Source: ZC4RG29 sp036563875 (GTDB lineage Bacteria; Bacteroidota; Bacteroidia; Cytophagales; Cyclobacteriaceae). Taken from it: a stretch of 6,751 bases of DNA. Positions 1-4,812 of this stretch are shown one piece after another (the stretch's first letter is position 1; each line of letters opens with the position of its first letter). A model generated the notes under the pieces. It was not told the DNA's origin, searched no databases, and worked only from the letters and a program-made list of their open reading frames with translations. The stretch is from positions 1-6,751 of the forward strand of contig DATCLO010000171.1 in assembly GCA_036563875.1 (NCBI GenBank), in the 5' to 3' direction. A program made the position numbers and the translations under genes.

Positions 1-86
1 TTACCTGGTTCTTGACGAACAGAAACGAATCATTTACGAAACCATATCTTCCCACCTGTTATTACAATTCCTCTCAAATGTGGATA

Positions 87-115
87 GTCCGTAGAGGGGT
101 CCTCCCTCTGCGGAC
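87..115. repeat. Stem-loop with 12-bp arms
   Basis: The left arm GTCCGTAGAGGG (87-98) and right arm CCCTCTGCGGAC (104-115) are complementary except for one position that would be a G-U pair in RNA. They are separated by the 5-nt loop GTCCT. No run of T follows on either strand, so it is not a textbook intrinsic terminator. It could be a transcript-end hairpin of a gene to the left of the window or a REP-like palindrome. Confidence 0.6.
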
Positions 116-174
116 CCATGGGTTTTTGTTTATTTGGGCTCCGGGGTCCCCGCTTCCAGGGGGCCCCTTTCTTT

Positions 175-198
175 GGAGGCGCAAGATCTTGCGTCTCC
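175..198. repeat. 24-bp near-perfect palindrome (GAGRCGC family)
   Basis: GGAGGCGCAAGA (175-186) is followed directly by TCTTGCGTCTCC (187-198). The arms are complementary apart from one G-T mismatch. The outer GCGTCTCC reappears in the stem-loop and tandem repeat at 1399-1506, on the other side of the methyltransferase gene. This suggests one family of intergenic palindromic elements. A role as terminator, REP element or protein site cannot be told from the sequence. Confidence 0.6.
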
Positions 199-208
199 AT
201 TTCTTTGA

Positions 209-223
209 TGAGCATCGTGCTCA
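209..223. repeat. Short perfect stem-loop
   Basis: TGAGCA (209-214) and TGCTCA (218-223) are perfect complements around the loop TCG. It is the rightmost strong dyad of the palindrome cluster and lies about 95 bp before the methyltransferase start. Its function is unknown. Confidence 0.4.
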
Positions 224-317
224 ACTGTGCACAATTAAATGTGCGCCTCAACAACAAAACAGGTTGACCAACGTATAGGATAAGGCAATCCAATCATTTT
301 AAAACAACCCAGACATT

Positions 318-1358
318 ATGGAAACACCCGTGGCAGAAAAACAAATCGCACCTACGCAGATTATGCAGGTGGGGATGGGATTTATGGCCGCGAAGACGCT
401 TCTCGCGGCCGTGCGGTTTGATCTGTTTACGCATCTTGCTGCCGGTCCCCTGACCGGCGCCGAGATTCAGCAGAAACTTGGCCTCCACGAGAGAAGCCTC
501 TATGATTTCCTCGACACGCTTGTCGCCTTGGGTTTCCTTGAACGAACCGGCGTGAAAGAAAATGCACGTTATCATAACAGCGAGGAAGCCGACACTTTCC
601 TTGACAGGAGAAAGCAAACATACATCGGCGGAATCCTGGAAATGGCCAACAACAGACTGTACAAATTCTGGGGCAACCTGGAGGAGGCGCTGCGGACAGG
701 TGAGCCCCAAAACGAAGTCAAAGAAAGCGGAGAATCTCTATTCGACGCACTGTACAGCGATCCAGCGCAACTCAGGGAATTCATCACTGCGATGCGCGGC
801 GCCCAAATCGGTGCGATCATGGCCTTTGCCGAGAAATTCGACTTTTCGCGATACAGCACTCTATGCGACATAGGTGGCGCATCGGGAGCGCTCGCAGTGC
901 AGGTGGCAAGGGCTCACGAACACATGAGATGCATATCAGCCGACCTGCCGGCCGTTCTCCCTATTGCCAGGCAGTACATTGAGGACGCAGGCGTTGGTCA
1001 CCGTGTCGAGGCTGCCAATCTCGACTTCTTCAAAGACGCGTTTCCCAAAGTCGACATTATCACAATGGGCAACATTCTACACGACTGGGGTCTGCGCGAC
1101 AAGAAAATGCTGATCAAGAAAGCGTATGACGCCTTACCACAAGGCGGCTCATTTGTTGTAATTGAAAATATTATCGACAACGACAGAAAATCCAATGTAG
1201 CCGGACTGCTCATGTCGCTCAACATGCTCATCGAGACCGATCAAGGATTCGATTACACGTTCCGCGATTTTGAAGAATGGGTCACGGAAGCAGGATTTTC
1301 AAAGACCGATCTCCTGCCACTTACAGGACCAACATCGGCAGCGATCGCCATAAAATAA
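318..1358 (+). CDS. SAM-dependent O-methyltransferase (Methyltransf_2 / acetylserotonin O-methyltransferase-like)
   Basis: This 346-residue protein has the layout of plant and bacterial small-molecule O-methyltransferases. An N-terminal winged-helix dimerisation domain (about 15-95, with LTGAEIQQKLGL and a following LYDFLDTLVALGFLER helix) precedes a Rossmann-type methyltransferase domain (about 165-340). Motif I, DIGGASG (184-190), binds S-adenosylmethionine, and the acidic residue in SADLP (D209) fits the ribose-binding position. GNILHDW (251-257) matches the family's LHDW motif, in which H255 is the usual catalytic base, and E283 follows in VIEN. Length is normal for the family. The start at 318 gives a natural N-terminus and has no Shine-Dalgarno sequence. 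It stands alone, facing the repressor gene, so its neighbours do not suggest a substrate. Fold and chemistry are fairly secure; the acceptor (phenol, hydroxy-indole, polyketide or other) is unknown. Confidence 0.9.
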   Translation: METPVAEKQIAPTQIMQVGMGFMAAKTLLAAVRFDLFTHLAAGPLTGAEIQQKLGLHERSLYDFLDTLVALGFLERTGVKENARYHNSEEADTFLDRRKQTYIGGILEMANNRLYKFWGNLEEALRTGEPQNEVKESGESLFDALYSDPAQLREFITAMRGAQIGAIMAFAEKFDFSRYSTLCDIGGASGALAVQVARAHEHMRCISADLPAVLPIARQYIEDAGVGHRVEAANLDFFKDAFPKVDIITMGNILHDWGLRDKKMLIKKAYDALPQGGSFVVIENIIDNDRKSNVAGLLMSLNMLIETDQGFDYTFRDFEEWVTEAGFSKTDLLPLTGPTSAAIAIK

Positions 1359-1398
1359 GGCTGCCTCAACACCAAGTTGCGAGGACTCAACAATAGTA

Positions 1399-1421
1399 GA
1401 GACGCCCAACCTGGGCGTCTC
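1399..1421. repeat. Perfect stem-loop between convergent genes
   Basis: GAGACGCCCA (1399-1408) and TGGGCGTCTC (1412-1421) are perfect complements around the 3-nt loop ACC. It lies 40 bp past the methyltransferase stop, in a gap where two genes converge, so a bidirectional transcript-end hairpin is plausible. No U-tract follows. Its GAGACGC/GCGTCTC arms match the palindrome at 175-198 and its right arm merges into the tandem repeat. Confidence 0.6.
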
Positions 1422-1506
1422 CCGGGGCGGGCGTCTCCCGGGGCGGCGTTTCCCGGGGCGGCGTTTCCCGAAGGCGGGAGTCTCCCGAAGGCGGGCATCT
1501 CCTGCG
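1413..1506. repeat. Degenerate ~16-bp GC-rich tandem repeat, about 6 units
   Basis: The units are 1413-1428 and 1429-1444 (identical, GGGCGTCTCCCGGGGC), 1445-1459 (GGCGTTTCCCGGGGC), 1460-1475 (GGCGTTTCCCGAAGGC), 1476-1492 (GGGAGTCTCCCGAAGGC) and a partial unit at 1493-1506. Unit length drifts between 15 and 17 bp. The units are partly self-complementary; for example CGGGAG-T-CTCCCG (1475-1487) is a perfect 13-bp dyad. The array starts inside the right arm of the stem-loop at 1399-1421, as if it grew by duplication of half a palindrome. It lies wholly in the convergent intergenic gap. Confidence 0.75.
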
Positions 1507-1535
1507 AAAAACTCTAACAACCAAAATTTCACTAA

Positions 1536-1546
1536 CCAGATTCTGG
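1536..1546 (-). terminator. Possible weak terminator hairpin of the repressor gene
   Basis: CCAGA-T-TCTGG is a perfect 11-bp dyad 5 bp past the stop codon of the repressor gene. Read on the minus strand it is followed, after a few bases, by an AAATTTT stretch. The stem is short and the T-run is displaced, so this is only a weak terminator candidate. Confidence 0.25.
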
Positions 1547-1551
1547 CAATC

Positions 1552-2325
1552 CTATTTTCCTTTCAGACGCTGCACCTCGTCCTGTAATCTCACAACTGTC
1601 AGCGCCAGGTGGTCGGCGGGAACGGAGTCCCGGGTTTCAGGTTCCGGAAATTTCATTGAAAAAAATCCTTTGGCACTCCATACCTCCAGTATGTCGTCGG
1701 CCTTTACGGGATAGGGCGGATAGGATCTGTTATCAGATACCATTAACAAACGACCCTCCTCCTTCAGGAGATTGTACACGCGCTTGAAGACGATACCTTC
1801 ATCTCGGGTTACGACAACGTACAGCTTTCCACTTTTTATGGCGTTGGGGTCTTCAACATACTCACCGAAGACGATCGTTCCGGGCTGCAGCGGCAACATC
1901 GAATCTCCTTTGAGCTCAAAGGCTCGGTACGTCGCGTTGCGCGGCAGCACCGGGATGCTGATGCGTGGCAGCTCAGCAATGAACTCCGGATCCTGATACC
2001 CGTTGAGATACCCCGCCGATGCCTTCTGGGTGACAAGCTCCACGTTTTCCTTCCCCGCAGGATCAACCGTGATGGCAAGCACTTCCCTGCGCGGCATTTG
2101 CCATTTCCACTCTTTCTCCGGCAGCTTGCTGAGATCCTTTTGCGTAAGCACGTCCAGGCTTACGCCGAACACCTGCGATATTTTCAGAAGCAACGGCAGC
2201 GGCGGCGTAGCGCGACGCTCCTCGTACGCGCCGATCGCCGACTGCTTTAGTCCCAACTTCTCCGCGAATTGTTTTTGCGTAAGGCCCTGTCGGGTGCGGA
2301 GGAATTTCAGATTCGAATTAACCAT
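1552..2325 (-). CDS. XRE-family transcriptional repressor with S24 (LexA/CI-like) self-cleavage domain
   Basis: This 257-residue protein joins an N-terminal Cro/CI helix-turn-helix (about 5-62, with GLTQKQFAEKLGLKQSAIGAYE) to a C-terminal Peptidase_S24 domain (about 125-225). The S24 catalytic dyad is visible as S142 in KGDSM and K181 in VFKRVY, 39 residues apart and close to the spacing in LexA and UmuD. The linker carries an Ala-Gly bond (A104-G105 in ASAGYL) at about the right distance before S142 to be the self-cleavage site. The C-terminal tail (about 238-255) is heptad-like and may be a short coiled coil. In this family, RecA filaments stimulate cleavage and inactivate the repressor after DNA damage. 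Its position beside dinB and a dnaE-type gene fits an SOS-like local regulator, probably acting on the twin dyads at 3305-3354; that target is inferred. It could instead answer to a prophage-type signal. Confidence 0.88.
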   Translation of the reverse strand: MVNSNLKFLRTRQGLTQKQFAEKLGLKQSAIGAYEERRATPPLPLLLKISQVFGVSLDVLTQKDLSKLPEKEWKWQMPRREVLAITVDPAGKENVELVTQKASAGYLNGYQDPEFIAELPRISIPVLPRNATYRAFELKGDSMLPLQPGTIVFGEYVEDPNAIKSGKLYVVVTRDEGIVFKRVYNLLKEEGRLLMVSDNRSYPPYPVKADDILEVWSAKGFFSMKFPEPETRDSVPADHLALTVVRLQDEVQRLKGK

Positions 2326-2332
2326 CTTCGGT

Positions 2333-2364
2333 GTGTTGAAGTGTTGAAGTGCTCAAGTGTTGAA
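2333..2364 (-). repeat. Four 8-bp tandem units (TTCAACAC) just upstream of the repressor start
   Basis: Read on the plus strand, GTGTTGAA occurs at 2333-2340, 2341-2348 and 2357-2364. A variant, GTGCTCAA, occurs at 2349-2356 in the same 8-bp register. In the repressor gene's direction the unit is TTCAACAC and the array ends 7 nt before the start codon. It therefore overlaps the leader or promoter. A similar 8-bp-phased array lies at 4735-4766 in front of the 2H-like gene. Confidence 0.7.
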
Positions 2365-2427
2365 GTTGCTGATGCCAACTCGTCTTAGAGCCAAATGTTA
2401 TCAAGTGTCCGCAAGTCTCCAGTCGCA

Positions 2428-2754
2428 TTAAAACTCCCCGGATAACAACGTCTTCTTCTTGTCCTTCCAGTTCCACCACTTTAATTTCTCCGGATCGCGC
2501 TTTTTGCCGACAGTATTTGCATAGTACACGGCGCAGCGAAAGGTGTAGAGCAGGCAGCGGTCCTGAACAACACCCGCCAGGGCATTGGACTTGTCGTACA
2601 GCGCTTCCGGGCTTTTTCCTTTCAAATCCTTCACACTTTTAATCCCGAGACGCATAAGATCAGCGGCAATCGATTTACCTACACCCGGGATTTCCATTAA
2701 TTCCTTCAACGGTTCCAATCGCAACCGCTCTTTCTGTGAGGTAATGTCCTTCAT
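2428..2754 (-). CDS. Small helix-hairpin-helix protein, Cdd1 ('pathogenicity locus') family
   Basis: This 108-residue protein opens with a helix-hairpin-helix motif (about 14-45) whose hairpin is IPGVGKS (22-28). That is the non-sequence-specific DNA-backbone binding element found in repair proteins. It is followed by the Cdd1-family signature DRCLLYTFRCAVYYA (65-79) with its conserved cysteine. The C-terminus (86-101) is very basic and Trp-rich, with W93, W94 and W96. The length is typical of the family, whose biochemical role is not established. The start is supported by an AAGGA-like sequence about 11 nt upstream, unusual for this window. It lies 21 bp downstream of the VOC gene on the same strand, so the two are probably co-transcribed. 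A DNA-binding accessory role in the neighbouring repair cassette is an inference from context. Confidence 0.8.
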   Translation of the reverse strand: MKDITSQKERLRLEPLKELMEIPGVGKSIAADLMRLGIKSVKDLKGKSPEALYDKSNALAGVVQDRCLLYTFRCAVYYANTVGKKRDPEKLKWWNWKDKKKTLLSGEF

Positions 2755-2775
2755 ATATTATTCTTTCCTTAAACA

Positions 2776-3180
2776 CTAATCATCAGGGAGAAGGTGGGGG
2801 TTATAAGCCAACTCCCAGTAATTGTTTTCAGGGTCGGCAAAGTATCCGCGATAACCGCCCCAGAAGACCTTTTCCGGTTCGCGGACAATTTTTGCCCCTT
2901 TCTTCCGCATTTCATTCATAGCTTCATCGACCTCCTTTTCCGACCGAAAATTGATGGCGAGCGATATACGGTTGAATCCGTGGCCATCCTGAGGAATACC
3001 GATATCCTCCGCCAGGTCATCGGCCCCGAAGAGCGCCAGTGTCGTGCCGCCGGACAGCTTAAAGAAAACGACGCCTTCGCTTTCCTGGAATGGTGTCCAG
3101 CCGAATGCCTCCTTGTACCATGATTTCATTGCGGGGAAATCACGGACCCCGAGCGTCAGGAGTGTTAATGTTTGTTTCAT
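2776..3180 (-). CDS. VOC family (glyoxalase / bleomycin-resistance fold) protein
   Basis: I take the start at 3180, giving 134 residues beginning MKQTLTLLTLGVRDF, because the first beta strand of the VOC fold starts there. The frame is open up to an ATG at 3237, but those 19 extra residues look unstructured. Two betaalphabetabetabeta modules are visible: about 4-52 (LGVRDFPAMKSWYKEAFGW, the usual 'FY...lGf' helix) and about 68-128 (RISLAINF, a helix, then GYFADPENNYWELAYNP, the classic VOC ending). E123 of YWEL is a normal metal ligand. Several other usual ligand positions are not histidine (N70-R71 stands where His is common), so metal binding is uncertain. The substrate cannot be predicted. 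It is divergent from dinB, shares that intergenic region, and probably forms an operon with the helix-hairpin-helix gene. Confidence 0.85.
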   Translation of the reverse strand: MKQTLTLLTLGVRDFPAMKSWYKEAFGWTPFQESEGVVFFKLSGGTTLALFGADDLAEDIGIPQDGHGFNRISLAINFRSEKEVDEAMNEMRKKGAKIVREPEKVFWGGYRGYFADPENNYWELAYNPHLLPDD

Positions 3181-3246
3181 CGGATCGTCATTCACCAGAG
3201 GGTCTTCAACCTTTAGCCACGCGTCGCCCCTGTCCAAATCCGATCC

Positions 3247-3262
3247 CCGCCGAAATCGGCGG
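3247..3262. repeat. GC-rich perfect hairpin in the divergent region
   Basis: CCGCCGA (3247-3253) and TCGGCGG (3256-3262) are perfect complements around AA. It lies between the VOC start (3180) and the AT-rich dyads near dinB. It could be in the VOC leader transcript or be a protein-binding dyad. Its function is unknown. Confidence 0.4.
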
Positions 3263-3304
3263 AGACCGGTTATTGGAGCCCGCTATAGCATATCGAGAGC
3301 AAAG

Positions 3305-3317
3305 CTAAAAATTTTAG
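3305..3317. promoter_or_regulatory. Upstream operator candidate (CTAAAA-A-TTTTAG)
   Basis: This 13-bp dyad has 6-bp arms and a single central base. It shares its complete core with the larger dyad at 3334-3354, and the two centres (3311 and 3344) are 33 bp apart, about three helical turns. That geometry suits co-operative binding of a dimeric repressor on one DNA face. The S24 repressor encoded nearby is the natural candidate, but this is inference. Confidence 0.5.
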
Positions 3318-3333
3318 TCTTTCAGTAAAACAT

Positions 3334-3354
3334 TTAACTAAAATTTTTAGTTAA
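3334..3354. promoter_or_regulatory. Main operator candidate upstream of dinB (21-bp perfect dyad)
   Basis: The left arm TTAACTAAAA (3334-3343) and right arm TTTTAGTTAA (3345-3354) are perfect complements around a single T. The dyad ends 8 nt before the dinB start codon, so a bound protein would block transcription start or early elongation. I found no other copy of the CTAAAA-N-TTTTAG core outside this divergent region, neither before the repressor gene nor before the 2H-like gene. The site could also affect the divergent VOC gene. Confidence 0.6.
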
Positions 3355-3362
3355 TTAGCTCC

Positions 3363-4556
3363 ATGGATCGCAACATTATACATCTCGACCTGGATGCGTT
3401 TTTCGTGGCCGTGGAGGTCAAACGCAACCCGAAACTGAAGGGAAAGCCATTAATTATAGGAGGAGCAAGCCGGCGGGGTGTAGTAGCCGCGTGTAGCTAT
3501 GAAGCGCGACGCTTTGGAGTGCACTCAGCCATGCCGATGTACCTGGCGTTGCAATTGTGTCCGGACGCTGTTGTTATTTCAGGAGACATGGAAGCGTACA
3601 GCCATCACTCCCACCTGGTCACAGAAATCATCGCGGATACAGTCCCTTTATTTGAAAAGGCGTCCGTCGATGAATTCTATATCGACGCAAGCGGGATGGA
3701 CAAGTTTGTCGGCGCATTCAAATGGGCCGTCGAGCTGCGCAAAAAGATTATTCGCGAAAGTGCGCTGCCGATATCAATGGGGATGTCGGTAAACAAACTC
3801 GTGTCCAAGGTAGCGACCGGCGAATTCAAACCCAATGCCGAAAAGTTTATTCCGGCGGGAACGGAGCGCGACTTCCTGGCGCCGCTTACGGTCGACAAAA
3901 TCCCAATGATCGGAAAGCAAACTGCCTCTTTCCTATATGATATGGGAGTCCGCACCGTGGCAACACTGCGTGAAATGCCGCTGAACTTCCTCGTTAGCGC
4001 ATTCGGAAAAAACGGGATCGCACTGTGGAAGAAGGCCAACGGCATCGACAACTCGCCTGTCGTCCCTTACACGGAACAAAAATCGATCTCCACCGAGTCT
4101 ACTTTCGAGGAAGACACGATAAATGTGAAAAAGTTGAAGTCCATTCTAATTGCCATGGTCGAAAAGGTGGCCTTTCAACTTAGGGAACAAACGAAGCTAA
4201 CGTCCTGTGTGACGGTGAAAATCCGATACGCCAACTTTGACACGGAAACCAAACAGGTGCAGATCCCCTATACGTCGTCCGACCACGTAATCCTCCGGAC
4301 GGTACTACAACTCTTTGATAAACTGTACACCCGGAGAATGCTGATCCGCCTCGTGGGTGTCCGCTTGAGCGGACTCGTACACGGCAATCACCAGATCAGC
4401 CTGTTCGACGATACAGCGGAATCCATCAACCTCTACGAGGCCATCGACCGGATCAAACACCGCCACGGACCGGAAAAAATCACCCGCGCCACGACCCTCG
4501 GTGTCAGCCGAAGGGTTCGGATGGAGATGAATTTGTTCAGCGGGAAGCTTCGCTAG
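3363..4556 (+). CDS. dinB: DNA polymerase IV (Y-family translesion polymerase)
   Basis: This 397-residue protein is a complete Y-family polymerase that copies damaged DNA with low fidelity. The first palm motif, HLDLDAFF (7-14), supplies D9, and SVDEFYID (101-108) supplies D103 and E104; together these are the metal-binding catalytic triad. F14 is the expected steric gate against ribonucleotides. YEARRFGVHSAMP (46-58) is the usual finger motif that contacts the incoming nucleotide. A thumb helix-hairpin-helix is seen at about 178-202 (IPMIGKQTASFLYDMGVRTV) and the little finger spans about 240-340. QISLFD (344-349) is a good beta-clamp-binding motif. It lies before a conserved tail, YEAIDRIKHRHGPEKITRATTL, rather than at the very C-terminus. 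Unlike ImuB, which lacks catalytic acids, this enzyme should be active. The gene ends in tandem TAG TAG stops and lies just downstream of the twin dyads, so it is probably repressor-controlled. Confidence 0.95.
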   Translation: MDRNIIHLDLDAFFVAVEVKRNPKLKGKPLIIGGASRRGVVAACSYEARRFGVHSAMPMYLALQLCPDAVVISGDMEAYSHHSHLVTEIIADTVPLFEKASVDEFYIDASGMDKFVGAFKWAVELRKKIIRESALPISMGMSVNKLVSKVATGEFKPNAEKFIPAGTERDFLAPLTVDKIPMIGKQTASFLYDMGVRTVATLREMPLNFLVSAFGKNGIALWKKANGIDNSPVVPYTEQKSISTESTFEEDTINVKKLKSILIAMVEKVAFQLREQTKLTSCVTVKIRYANFDTETKQVQIPYTSSDHVILRTVLQLFDKLYTRRMLIRLVGVRLSGLVHGNHQISLFDDTAESINLYEAIDRIKHRHGPEKITRATTLGVSRRVRMEMNLFSGKLR

Positions 4557-4558
4557 TA

Positions 4559-4613
4559 GGCAGTTGGCCTCCCCATAGCTATCGGAGGCAGTCGGCATTA
4601 GTGGGCAGTCGGG
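4559..4613 (+). repeat. Three copies of a GGCAGTYGGC direct repeat, plus a stem
   Basis: GGCAGTTGGC (4559-4568), GGCAGTCGGC (4587-4596) and GGCAGTCGGG (4604-4613) lie directly after the dinB stop. Between the first two is an inverted repeat, GCCTCC (4567-4572) with GGAGGC (4584-4589), whose loop holds the palindrome ATAGCTAT. The stem might help end dinB transcription but has no T-run. These look like dispersed intergenic repeats. Confidence 0.5.
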
Positions 4614-4812
4614 TTACAACACTAAGCCTAAGTGTGTCGCATTAAGGGCACTGTGCTCGAAAAACCAATACGCAAAGAACCTGTTGACTCAGGTGTTGAG
4701 CAGATGAGTGATAAATCCGGATGCCCGCACCAACTTCAACAGGTCAACACATGCGCAGTTCAACACTCAAAGAGTGACACAAATTGTCAAAAACGGACTG
4801 TAGGTTAGCATC
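4614..4812. other. Intergenic region before the 2H-HRDC-dnaE operon
   Basis: No gene is seen here. The right half holds the GTTGA/TCAAC motifs, including an inverted pair CCTGTTGA (4680-4687) and TCAACAGG (4736-4743) and the 8-bp-phased array at 4735-4766. No clear Bacteroidetes promoter box is visible. The CTAAAA-N-TTTTAG operator core found before dinB is absent, so the downstream operon either depends on dinB read-through or has different control. Confidence 0.45.
4735..4766 (+). repeat. 8-bp-phased TTCAACAC-like array upstream of the 2H-like gene
   Basis: In strict 8-bp register the units are TTCAACAG (4735), GTCAACAC (4743), ATGCGCAG (4751, diverged) and TTCAACAC (4759). Unit, period, copy number and orientation relative to the downstream gene match the array before the repressor gene (2333-2364). 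Two further single motifs in the opposite orientation, CTGTTGAC (4681-4688) and GTGTTGAG (4693-4700), lie just upstream. Confidence 0.5.

Larger units (their letters stand above)
1..317. other. Non-coding region rich in inverted repeats
   Basis: I see no convincing gene in this stretch. An open frame of 88 codons on the plus strand (12-278) runs through several palindromes and has an unnatural W/G/P-rich composition, so I treat it as chance. The section from about 87 to 244 is packed with self-complementary DNA. Strong dyads at 87-115, 175-198 and 209-223 are listed separately. Smaller ones are ACCCATGGGT at 114-123, CGGGG-T-CCCCG at 142-152, GGGGCCCC at 160-167 and GCACA/TGTGC at 229-244. 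The DNA between 245 and 317 should contain the promoter and leader of the methyltransferase, but no Bacteroidetes-type TAnnTTTG box and no Shine-Dalgarno sequence are obvious. Confidence 0.6.

Noticed and set aside
12..278. Open frame of 88 codons on the plus strand (and an 87-codon frame opposite it)
   Set aside because: It spans the palindrome cluster, has a Trp/Pro/Gly-rich composition unlike a real protein, shows no recognisable domain, and both strands are open over the same DNA.
264..280. TTGACC and TATAGGA as a sigma70-type promoter for the methyltransferase
   Set aside because: The two boxes are only about 4 bp apart, and no suitable -10 is found at 16-18 bp; Bacteroidetes promoters also use a different consensus.
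1413..1506. CRISPR array
   Set aside because: Units of 15-17 bp follow each other with no spacers, repeats are degenerate and no cas gene is near.
1253..1532. Minus-strand frames rich in PG/RR repeats over the convergent gap
   Set aside because: The amino-acid repeats are simply the translation of the GC-rich tandem array; the frames also run into the methyltransferase coding sequence.
3181..3237. Upstream ATG start for the VOC protein (19 extra residues)
   Set aside because: The VOC fold begins right at MKQTLTLLTLGVRDF, and the extra residues have no family match, so the start at 3180 is preferred.
3363..4556. Calling the Y-family protein ImuB
   Set aside because: All three catalytic acidic residues and the steric-gate Phe are present, whereas ImuB proteins have lost the catalytic residues; DinB is the better name.
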